Source of the DNA: Sediminibacterium roseum
Lineage (GTDB): Bacteria > Bacteroidota > Bacteroidia > Chitinophagales > Chitinophagaceae
DNA: 64,000 nt
Direction: 5' to 3'
NCBI RefSeq assembly: GCF_009939005.1
Contig: NZ_JAACJS010000015.1
Span: 188,325-252,324, forward strand
Part shown: positions 1 through 9,308 of the stretch, one piece after another
Layout: each line of letters begins with the position of its first letter
How positions within the stretch are numbered: position 1 is the stretch's first letter
Made by a program: the position numbers and the translations under genes
Notes under the pieces: generated by a model
Told to the model about the DNA's origin: nothing
What the model saw: only the letters and a program-made list of their open reading frames with translations
Database searches by the model: none

Positions 1-3000
1 CAACTTTTGCCATCGGGCTCAATGCAACAGACAAGAGCGCCATCAACCTCATCTTTAATAAGAATGGCAACAGCTCTACCAACACGATTGCCTACAACAT
101 GATCGCTTCGGAAGACTGGAACGCAGGCGCTGATGCAGCTGTGACGATCGTGGATGCGGTTACACCAATCACCGTTTCCAATGTAGCGGTACCAACCATT
201 GCATCGGTTTCTTATGATGCGGCAACAGGTGTGCTGACAGCAACAGGTAGTGGATTCCTGTCCGCTTCAGGTTCTAACAACGACATCAACGCACTCAAAC
301 TCACATTTGTTGGCGAGGGCGGTGCATATACACTTACTGGCAACAGCGCGGACATCGTAGATGCAACAACATTCGCCATCGGGCTTAACGCTACCGATAA
401 GGACCGTGTGAACCTGATCATCAATAAAAATGGTACGACTTCTACCAGCAACACTACTTATAACCTGGTCGCTTCGGAAGATTGGAACGCGGGTGCTGAT
501 GCAGCTGTGACGATCGTGGATGCTACTTCACCAATCACTGCAGTCAATGTGGCCCTCCCTACTATCACCAGTGCACTTTACGATGCAAACAGTGGTGTGC
601 TCACCGTAACCGGTACCGGATTCCTGAAACTGGCCGGCGCGGGCAATGACATCAACCTGACCAATCTTTTACTGGTAGGAGAAGGAAACCAGTCGCGCGT
701 GCTGACTGCATCGATGGGTGGTGGCGTTGATGTAACATCAACCACAAGCTTCGTTGTGCAATTATCGGCAGCGGATATGAGCGTTGCAAATACATTCATG
801 AACAAAACCGGAACAACCGCAACAGGAGGTGCCGCGTTTAACCTGGCTGCCCTTGAAGACTGGAACGTTGGCGCGGATGCGAGTCTTACGATAGCCGATG
901 TTACAAGTGCAGTTACCGTATCCAATCCGCTTACACCATCTATTGCATCGGCAACCTTGGCGTTTACCGGCACTACGGGTTCGCTGATCTTGACGGGTAC
1001 AGGATTCCTGAAACTGGTAAATGCAGCGAATGAAATCATCGCCACCAAATTCACCTTTACGGGTGAAGGTGGAAATACTTATACATTGACTTCCGCTACA
1101 GCTGATGTTGACATCAACAACGCAACCAGCGCCACCATTACAATAGGCGCGGCAGATGCAATTGCACTGAAAGAAATATTGAACAGCAATGGATTCAGCT
1201 CAACAGGAGGCACTTCTTATAACATCGCTGCCGCCGAAGACTGGAACGCAGGTGCTGATGCAGGTGTAAACATTGCAGATGCCACCACTACCCTTTTTGT
1301 AAGCAACGTTCCGGTACCTACCATTACTTCCGCCACTTATAATGTAACAACAGGTGTGCTTGCGGTAACAGGCGTGGGCATACTCAGTCTCACAGGCAGT
1401 GGCAATGACATCGATGTAACAAAACTTTCCATCGAAAGCGAGGGCACTGGTTATTTACTTACGGGGGCAACGGCTAATGTAGACATCTTTTCATCCACCA
1501 GCTTCAGCATTACATTGGGAGCGATGGATAAAGCCGGTGTGGATGCCTTGGTTAATAAAAACGGCACCACTTCTACCAGCGGCACAACCTACAACCTGAG
1601 GGCGCTTGACAACTGGAACGCAGGCGCAGGTGCTCCTGCCGCGATCCAGGATCTTGCGGGTAATGGCATCACTGTAAGTAATGTAGCAGTACCAACCATT
1701 ACATCGGCGCTCTATGATGGAACATCGGGTGTACTTACCGTAACCGGTACATCACTCTTTAAACTGGCTGGCGCAGGTAATGAGATCGACCTTGCCAAAC
1801 TGACCATTACAGGGGAAGACAACCTGACTTATACCATCGCGCATACAACGAATGTGGACATCCTTTCAGGTTCATTGTTTGCTGTTACTTTGAGCGCGGC
1901 AGACAGGACGGCCCTTAATGTCATCATCAATAAAGCCGGGTTAACATCAACCGGTGGCGCTACCTATAACCTGGCAGCTGCAGAAGACTGGGCGGCCGGT
2001 GCAGATGCTGCTGTTACGATTGCGGACCTTACCGGCAACCCGATCTCAGTGTCTAATGTACCAACGCCGGTTATTACTTCTGCGGCCTATGATGTGGTCA
2101 CAGGTGTGTTAACCGTTACAGGAACCGGGTTCGTTAAACTTACCGGTGCAGCGAATGATATCGATGCAGCTAAATTCACCTTTACGGGCGAAGGCAGTGG
2201 TACTTATCCGCTTACTTCGAATACTGCAAATGCCGATGTGTTGTCGGCAACCGAATTCACCCTTACCCTCGGGGCAACGGATAAGGCCGCCGTGGATCTG
2301 TTATTGAACAACAATGGAACGGCTTCAACAGGCGGAACCACATACAACCTCGCAGCTGCAGAAGACTGGATCACCGGTGCTGATGCAACAGTGAATGTGG
2401 CTGATCTTACCGGCAATGTGATTACTGTAACCAGCGTGCCGGTACCAACGATCACTTCTGCATTGTATGACGCAGGAACGGGTATCCTGACTGTTACAGG
2501 TACGGGACTGCTTGCAAAATCCGGCGCAGCCAATGACATTGATGCAACCAAGATCACGTTTGCGGGTGAAGGCGGCGCAATGTTTACCCTCACCGGCGCA
2601 ACACCGGATGCAGAGATCATTTCCGCTACATCATTTGTAATGGTACTCGGTACAGCGGACAGGGCCAAGGTCAATGAATTCATCAATAAAAATGGTACGG
2701 CTTCTACCGGCGCAACCGCTTACAACCTCATCGCCAATGAAGACTGGGACCGCGGTGCGGATGCATCTGTAACCATCGCGGACCCTACCAACACGGTAAC
2801 GGCAAGCGGTGTGGCCATACCAACGGTCACATCAGCAACATACGATGCAACATCAGGTGTATTGACAGTAACGGGAACAGGCTTCCTGAAATCATCAGGC
2901 GCGTCCAATGATATAAACCTCACCAAGTTCAATTTCGCGGGCGAAGCTGGTTATACACTTACTACTGCTGGCGCAGAGATCATCGACGGAACCTCGTTTG

Positions 3001-6000
3001 CCGTAACAGTAAACGCTGCAGACAAAATAGGGCTTGCCAAGATCCTTAATAAAGCAGGAACTTCTTCTACAGGTCTGGTTACGTATAACTTTAGCGCTAC
3101 TGAAGACTGGAACAGCGGTGCCGATGCGGCTTTGACAATTGCAGACAATGTAGGCAATCCAATCACTGTAAGCAACGTACCGGTACCAACCATTACCGCT
3201 GCGGCCTATGATATTGTTTCGGGTGTGCTTACCGTAACGGGTACAGGCTTCCTTAAAATATTCAATCCTGCCAATGACATCATTGCAACCAAATTCACCA
3301 TTACCGGTGAGGGCGGCGCAACTTACCTGCTTACTTCAAATACAGCGAACGTGGATATCTTATCAGGAACCTCGTTTGCATTAACGTTGGGCGCCACAGA
3401 TAAGGCAGGTGTTGAACTCCTGCTCAACAACAACGGCACAGCTTCAACCGGTGGCACGACTTATAACCTTGCTGCTGCTGAAGACTGGAACGCGGGCGCT
3501 GATGCAGGCGTGACCATTGCAGACCTGACAGGTAATGGCATCACTGTAAGCAGTGTGCCGGTGCCAACGATCACTTCATCTGTTTATGATGCGGCAACGG
3601 GCGTGCTCACCGTAACAGGTACGGCGCTCCTTTCTAAATCCGGGGCAGGAAATGACATCGATGCAACCAAATTCAAGTTTGTGGGAGAAGGAGGTTTGAC
3701 TTATACCCTTACGTCGAATACAATAGATGCAGAACTGCTTTCACCAACTTCATTTGCACTGGGACTCGGCGCCACGGACAGGGCCGCGGTGAATATGATC
3801 ATCAATAAAAACGGTACCGCGTCAACCAATGCAACAACCTATAACCTGGAAGCCGCCGAAGACTGGAACCGCGGAGCGGATGCATCGGTAACGACTGTTG
3901 ATGCTACAGGCAATGGCATCACTGTAAGCAATGTGGCGGTGCCAACGATCACTTCTGCTGCATACAATGCATCTACAGGCGTGCTTAGTGTAACAGGAAC
4001 GGGCTTCGTGAGAAATGCAGGCGCTGCGAACGATATCACCATTGGTAAACTCACCCTCACGGGTGAAGCTTCCCTCGCCCTTACTACGGGCAATGTGGAG
4101 ATCACAGACGGCACGTCATTCAGTGTAACGCTTAACCCGGCAGATAAAGCGGCGGTGAATGCATTCATGAATAAAAATGGCAGCTCCGGCACAAGCGGCG
4201 TTACCTATAACCTCGCTGCGGCTGAGGACTGGGCCGCTGGCGCGGACGCCTCTCTAACGGTTGCTGATCTTACAGGCAATGCGGTTACAGTAAGCGCTGT
4301 TGCCGTACCAACGATCACTTCTGCGGTCTACGATCCTGTTACGGGCGTACTGGCGGTTACAGGAACAGACTTACTGAAACTCACAGGAGCAAACAACGAC
4401 ATCGATGTTACCAAACTCACCCTCACCGGTGAAGCCGGCGGCACACGCCAGTTAACCAGCGGTTCTGTAGACCTCAACTCGGCCACCTCGTTCTTTGTAA
4501 CGCTGAACACGGCGGATAAAGCTGCTGTGAATGCATTGCTCAACAAAGACGGAACGGCTTCTACAGATGCAACAACCTATAACCTGGCCGCTGCAGAAGA
4601 CTGGGCATCAGGCGCCGATGCGGCGGTAACCGTTGCAGACATCACCAACGGTGTTACCGTAAGCGGTATGCCTACCATTACCATCGTGGGCACACTCGGA
4701 GCGGTGAATACGGTATATGGTACCGCATCAGCAACACCGGCAACGTTTACAGTTTCCGGTGCCAACATGGTTGCGGGTATCCTTATAACACCGCCCGCCG
4801 GATATGAAGTATCACAAACAGCAGGCGGCACAACAGGGTATGCAGGGCAAGGCATCCCGATCACAGTAGGTGGAGCGGGAAGCATTGCATCAACAACGGT
4901 TTATGTAAGACTGAGCGATAGCACCGCCTTCGGAACATATACAGGAAACGTGGTTGCAACAAGTACGAGCGCGGTCAACAAAAGCATAGCAACCACATCG
5001 AGCAATGTTGCCAAAAAAGCAGTAACGGTTACTGCGAACAATGGAAGTAAAACCTATGGCACAGTATTGTCTGGCGTATCCGGTTCTACGGCCTTTGTTC
5101 CGTCGGGACTTGTACATGCACAGACCATCGGTAGCGTTACGATTTCATACACCGCAGGCGGAGGCAACGGTAATACGGCAACGGATCCTGTGGCCGTGTA
5201 CGCGGGTAAGATCACACCTTCAGCTGCAACCGGCGGAACATTCAATACCAATAACTATTCGATAAGTTACATCGCGGGTGACCTCACCGTTAATGCTGCG
5301 GCGCTTACCGTTACGGCAACAAACGTGGCCAAAACGTATGGTGCCACACTCACCGGTGGCGCGGGCTCTACTGCCTTTACGTCTACAGGACTGGTGAATG
5401 CAGAAACCATCGGTTCGATTACGATCGTTTATGAGGGCGGCGGAGGAAATGGTAATACCACTACCGACCCGGTTGGCTTGTACACCAACAAGGTCATCCC
5501 TTCTGCTGCAACAGGCGGGACCTTTACATCAACCAATTACAATATTGTTTATGTACGTGGTAACATCACGATCAACCCTGCGGCGCTGAGTATTACTGCA
5601 GGAAACGTCACGAAGAATTTCCATACACTGGCGAACCTTACCGGTACGGCCTTCACACCTACAGGTTTACTCAACGGCGAAACCGTTGGTTCTGTCGCAT
5701 TCACGAGTGTGGGTGCAGCGGTAGCGGCCACGGTGGGCAACTACCCTATCACGCCATCTGGCGCTGCGGGTGGAACATTCACGGCGGGCAACTATGTGAT
5801 CAGTTATGTGAACGGAAACCTGCAGGTGATCCCATCAGTTAATGCAGACCTTTCATCAGTAGTGGTGAGCAATGGCACGTTGACGCCTGTGTTTGCAGCG
5901 TCTACCACCAGCTACAATGTAAGCGTAGGTAACCTGGTAACTTCGATCACCTTAACACCAACCGTAGACGTACCGGGTACAACGGTTACGGTGAATGGCA

Positions 6001-9000
6001 ATCCGGTTGTGAGCGGAACTTCATCGCTGCCTGTCTCACTGGCCATCGGAACAAATCCGATCACGGTGGTATCTACGGCAGGTGATGGCGTAACAACGAA
6101 AACGTATGTCTTCAATGTTACACGCGCCGTATCATCCGATGCAGGCCTGTCGGCACTCAGCCTGATATCCGGCACGATCAGTCCAACATTCAGCACTGGT
6201 GTGCTGAACTATACAGCAACGGTATCCAATGCCACGCTTACTGCAATAGCAGTTGCAACGGCAGCGAATGTTTCTGCTACGATCGTGGTCAATGGCCTCA
6301 CAGTTACCAGCGGATCTCCTTCGGGCGCTCTGTCCCTGAACGTGGGTAGCGGCAATGTATTCAATATCGCGGTAACCGCGGCGGATGGTGTTACATCACA
6401 ACTTTATAAAGTAACGGTTACCCGTTTGCCGAATGTCAATTCCCTTCTTGCTTCACTCACGGTGAGCAGTGGTACGCTGAGTTCTTCTTTCTCGCCGGGC
6501 CAGCTTAACTACACAGTGGCCGTACCGTTCGGAACAACATCCATGACGGTGACGCCTACAACGGCTGAAGTTAGCTCTACGGTTAAAGTGAATGGAATCA
6601 CGGTTACAAGCGGGACTGCATCAGACTCTATCAGTCTTGCAATAGGATCGAATACGATCAATGTTGTAGTAACGGCGCAGGACGGTGTTACGAAGAGCAC
6701 TTACCAGGTGGTCGTTACACGCGCCGCAGGCAACAATGCTGAACTTTCCTCACTGAGGCTGAGTACAGGCGTACTCGCTCCTACGTTTACACCGGCAACG
6801 CTGAATTATACTTCTACCGTGCCGAACGGAACATCGAGCATCACGGTTACGCCTACCCTGGCAGATGTAACGGGTGTGGTTACCGTAAATGGAATCACGG
6901 TTACAAGCGGCAGTCCTTCAGGATTGATCTCACTCACCGTTGGCGCCAATACGCTCAACATCAGAACAACGGCTGTGGATGGAATCACATCCAAAGCATA
7001 CCAGGTTGTTGTGACTCGCGCATCAGGTGCATCAACCAATACCAACCTTGTATCGATCACGATGAGTACAGGTACATTGTCTCCTGTATTCACAAGTACC
7101 ACAACCAATTATGCAGCGCTGATCGGAGAAACAATAAATACGCTTGCACTTACCGTTACGGCAGCAGAGGTTTCTGCAACGCTTAAAGTGAATGGCCTCA
7201 CGGCTACAAGTGGTGTACCGGTTCAGGGAATTGATGTAACAAACGATATCACCCTCATCACAATTTCTGTAACCGCGGCGGATGGCGTTACTACGAATGC
7301 TTATACCATTACCATAACGAAACCGAGAACAAGCTGGACAGGCAATGTGGGCAATGCATGGAACAACACGGCCAACTGGACCAATGGCGTTCCAGGCAGT
7401 ACAAAATCAGCGGTGGTTACCAATGCGAATACCTTACCGGTCATCACAGGTAATGAATCAGTTAATAATTTAACGATCAATGCAAATGCAGGTCTTACCA
7501 TTACAGGCGGGCTGCAGGTATTGGGCAATGCCGTCAACAGCGGAACGATCTCGGGTACGGGAGCGCTTACCTTCGGCGGCACGCTTGCACAAACCCTGAG
7601 CGGTACGGGTTCGATCAGTAACCTCACGGTTAACAATCCGACACAATTGTCTATCGCGCCGGGCGCGGGCAATACGCAAAGCCTTACGGGTCTGCTCAAG
7701 ATCACTGCGGGTAACCTGAATACAGGCAACAACCTGGTACTGGTTTCTACGGCAAGCGGTACGGCAAGTGTGGGTGCGATCCCTGCGGGTTCGGCGATTG
7801 TTGGACAGGTTACGGCACAGAGATGGTTAACGGGCCAACGTGGTTTCAGGGGATTGGGACATCCATTCAACGCGCCAATGGGACTTAACCAACTGACCGA
7901 TAATTTCGCGATCACCGGTAACGGCGGAGGTTTCGTCTCTGGTTTGGGTTACTCAGGCCCTTCTGTATTGTATTACGATTCAGTAGCTGCATCACCTGCA
8001 TTCTACCAGAAACCTTTAACCATGGCACCTAATACGGCAGCAACGCCGTTGTGGTCTGTGGCGCGTGGTATCATGGCACTTGTGAGGGGTAAAGGAACCG
8101 AGGGACTCAGTTCTTATACAACCGCCGATGAGCCGACGGCTTTCGCAGCAGATGTTACCGGAACATTGAACCAGGGAACATTGAACGATTATGTGCTGGG
8201 CGTTAATGCAACCAATTCATCGTTCAACCTTGTTGGCAATCCGTATGCCGCACCGATCAATATCAGGTCGCTGAAAAGCAATGGCGGCGGGCTTTTATCT
8301 GCCAACAATTCAGCTACCGGTGTGGTCAATACCATCTACGTGTTCAATCCTTCCAAGAACGCAGGTATCTCCAATACGCCCAACCAGGAAATGAGAGGTG
8401 GTATGGATGCATACACAAATGATGGAAGTACCGATATCATCATTCCACCGTTCGGTGCCTTCTTTGTACAGGCGAAAGCAGCCGGTAACGTGATAAGGTT
8501 CGATGAGGCCAGCAAAGCGGTTGACAAAACAGCGATCTCCATAATGGGTTCCGGCAAAACATCGAAACTTACACTGCAGGTAGAAAACAAACGCGGAACA
8601 TGGGATGACATCAAGCTGCGTTGGGACAACAAAGCAGGTTCTGCCGGTACAGATGTGTATGACGGATTGAAACTGAACAATGAATTGTTCGACTTCTACA
8701 GCATCTCTTCAGACAAACGCAATCTCTGTATCGATTCAAGAAGCGATTCATTCAGTCGCGAAGAGATCATCCCACTGGGTATCAATACACAGGTAGTGGA
8801 TGCATCGTTCCGTATCAAAGTGGTGGCGTACGATATGCCATCGAATGTGCGCCTGTTCCTGAGAGATAAACTGCTCAACACGGAAACACCGCTTGAGAAA
8901 GTGAACGACGGGTATTCATTTGCCATCACCGCAGAAGAAGCGAGCAAAGGAAACAACCGTTTTGAACTGGCGGTCAATTTCGCCAAACAGGTAACGGCAC

Positions 9001-9269
9001 CGGTTACAGATGTGCAGGATAACATCAGGTTCATGCCGAATCCGTTCAAAGATGAATTGATCATCCAGCTCGGAAGAAGCGCTGTTTCAGCAACCAGCAC
9101 AACAAAAGTCCGGTTGGTGAACATGCTGGGACGTGTTGTTAAAACAGCAACCGGGGCGCCGGGTATTGCCACCATCAGGATCCAGGCGCCGGATCTTGCC
9201 GCAGGCTCATACTTTGTGGAAGTGATCAATGATGCGGGCAGGACAACCAAACAGGTAATCAAAGAATAA
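1..9269 (+). CDS. Giant repetitive T9SS-secreted adhesin, 5' truncated
   Basis: The reading frame is open from the first full codon at base 3, and the repeat pattern shows the gene starts left of the window. Residues are counted from the ATG at 99. Twelve complete units of about 125 aa (about 374 bp), each beginning with an EDWN-like motif followed by GADA, run from base 111 to 4595, after the end of an earlier unit. Then come a non-repeated beta-rich module (about 4670-5010), three MBG-type domains (about 5013-5835), five cadherin-like beta-sandwich domains (about 5840-7320) and a unique C-terminal region. The last 80 residues form a type A T9SS sorting domain (NPF near its start, AGSYFVEV near its end). 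Expected to be exported by Sec, then T9SS, and anchored at the cell surface for adhesion. No enzyme motif is seen. The next two genes also belong to T9SS biology. Confidence 0.9.
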   Translation, partial: TFAIGLNATDKSAINLIFNKNGNSSTNTIAYNMIASEDWNAGADAAVTIVDAVTPITVSNVAVPTIASVSYDAATGVLTATGSGFLSASGSNNDINALKLTFVGEGGAYTLTGNSADIVDATTFAIGLNATDKDRVNLIINKNGTTSTSNTTYNLVASEDWNAGADAAVTIVDATSPITAVNVALPTITSALYDANSGVLTVTGTGFLKLAGAGNDINLTNLLLVGEGNQSRVLTASMGGGVDVTSTTSFVVQLSAADMSVANTFMNKTGTTATGGAAFNLAALEDWNVGADASLTIADVTSAVTVSNPLTPSIASATLAFTGTTGSLILTGTGFLKLVNAANEIIATKFTFTGEGGNTYTLTSATADVDINNATSATITIGAADAIALKEILNSNGFSSTGGTSYNIAAAEDWNAGADAGVNIADATTTLFVSNVPVPTITSATYNVTTGVLAVTGVGILSLTGSGNDIDVTKLSIESEGTGYLLTGATANVDIFSSTSFSITLGAMDKAGVDALVNKNGTTSTSGTTYNLRALDNWNAGAGAPAAIQDLAGNGITVSNVAVPTITSALYDGTSGVLTVTGTSLFKLAGAGNEIDLAKLTITGEDNLTYTIAHTTNVDILSGSLFAVTLSAADRTALNVIINKAGLTSTGGATYNLAAAEDWAAGADAAVTIADLTGNPISVSNVPTPVITSAAYDVVTGVLTVTGTGFVKLTGAANDIDAAKFTFTGEGSGTYPLTSNTANADVLSATEFTLTLGATDKAAVDLLLNNNGTASTGGTTYNLAAAEDWITGADATVNVADLTGNVITVTSVPVPTITSALYDAGTGILTVTGTGLLAKSGAANDIDATKITFAGEGGAMFTLTGATPDAEIISATSFVMVLGTADRAKVNEFINKNGTASTGATAYNLIANEDWDRGADASVTIADPTNTVTASGVAIPTVTSATYDATSGVLTVTGTGFLKSSGASNDINLTKFNFAGEAGYTLTTAGAEIIDGTSFAVTVNAADKIGLAKILNKAGTSSTGLVTYNFSATEDWNSGADAALTIADNVGNPITVSNVPVPTITAAAYDIVSGVLTVTGTGFLKIFNPANDIIATKFTITGEGGATYLLTSNTANVDILSGTSFALTLGATDKAGVELLLNNNGTASTGGTTYNLAAAEDWNAGADAGVTIADLTGNGITVSSVPVPTITSSVYDAATGVLTVTGTALLSKSGAGNDIDATKFKFVGEGGLTYTLTSNTIDAELLSPTSFALGLGATDRAAVNMIINKNGTASTNATTYNLEAAEDWNRGADASVTTVDATGNGITVSNVAVPTITSAAYNASTGVLSVTGTGFVRNAGAANDITIGKLTLTGEASLALTTGNVEITDGTSFSVTLNPADKAAVNAFMNKNGSSGTSGVTYNLAAAEDWAAGADASLTVADLTGNAVTVSAVAVPTITSAVYDPVTGVLAVTGTDLLKLTGANNDIDVTKLTLTGEAGGTRQLTSGSVDLNSATSFFVTLNTADKAAVNALLNKDGTASTDATTYNLAAAEDWASGADAAVTVADITNGVTVSGMPTITIVGTLGAVNTVYGTASATPATFTVSGANMVAGILITPPAGYEVSQTAGGTTGYAGQGIPITVGGAGSIASTTVYVRLSDSTAFGTYTGNVVATSTSAVNKSIATTSSNVAKKAVTVTANNGSKTYGTVLSGVSGSTAFVPSGLVHAQTIGSVTISYTAGGGNGNTATDPVAVYAGKITPSAATGGTFNTNNYSISYIAGDLTVNAAALTVTATNVAKTYGATLTGGAGSTAFTSTGLVNAETIGSITIVYEGGGGNGNTTTDPVGLYTNKVIPSAATGGTFTSTNYNIVYVRGNITINPAALSITAGNVTKNFHTLANLTGTAFTPTGLLNGETVGSVAFTSVGAAVAATVGNYPITPSGAAGGTFTAGNYVISYVNGNLQVIPSVNADLSSVVVSNGTLTPVFAASTTSYNVSVGNLVTSITLTPTVDVPGTTVTVNGNPVVSGTSSLPVSLAIGTNPITVVSTAGDGVTTKTYVFNVTRAVSSDAGLSALSLISGTISPTFSTGVLNYTATVSNATLTAIAVATAANVSATIVVNGLTVTSGSPSGALSLNVGSGNVFNIAVTAADGVTSQLYKVTVTRLPNVNSLLASLTVSSGTLSSSFSPGQLNYTVAVPFGTTSMTVTPTTAEVSSTVKVNGITVTSGTASDSISLAIGSNTINVVVTAQDGVTKSTYQVVVTRAAGNNAELSSLRLSTGVLAPTFTPATLNYTSTVPNGTSSITVTPTLADVTGVVTVNGITVTSGSPSGLISLTVGANTLNIRTTAVDGITSKAYQVVVTRASGASTNTNLVSITMSTGTLSPVFTSTTTNYAALIGETINTLALTVTAAEVSATLKVNGLTATSGVPVQGIDVTNDITLITISVTAADGVTTNAYTITITKPRTSWTGNVGNAWNNTANWTNGVPGSTKSAVVTNANTLPVITGNESVNNLTINANAGLTITGGLQVLGNAVNSGTISGTGALTFGGTLAQTLSGTGSISNLTVNNPTQLSIAPGAGNTQSLTGLLKITAGNLNTGNNLVLVSTASGTASVGAIPAGSAIVGQVTAQRWLTGQRGFRGLGHPFNAPMGLNQLTDNFAITGNGGGFVSGLGYSGPSVLYYDSVAASPAFYQKPLTMAPNTAATPLWSVARGIMALVRGKGTEGLSSYTTADEPTAFAADVTGTLNQGTLNDYVLGVNATNSSFNLVGNPYAAPINIRSLKSNGGGLLSANNSATGVVNTIYVFNPSKNAGISNTPNQEMRGGMDAYTNDGSTDIIIPPFGAFFVQAKAAGNVIRFDEASKAVDKTAISIMGSGKTSKLTLQVENKRGTWDDIKLRWDNKAGSAGTDVYDGLKLNNELFDFYSISSDKRNLCIDSRSDSFSREEIIPLGINTQVVDASFRIKVVAYDMPSNVRLFLRDKLLNTETPLEKVNDGYSFAITAEEASKGNNRFELAVNFAKQVTAPVTDVQDNIRFMPNPFKDELIIQLGRSAVSATSTTKVRLVNMLGRVVKTATGAPGIATIRIQAPDLAAGSYFVEVINDAGRTTKQVIKE

Positions 9270-9308
9270 CAAAAGAAACGATATACAAGAATTTTAAAAG
9301 CCTAGCTA

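Noticed and set aside
212..9262. Many minus-strand open frames opposite the adhesin
   Set aside because: They are shadows of a repetitive G+C-balanced plus-strand gene and recur with the repeat period.
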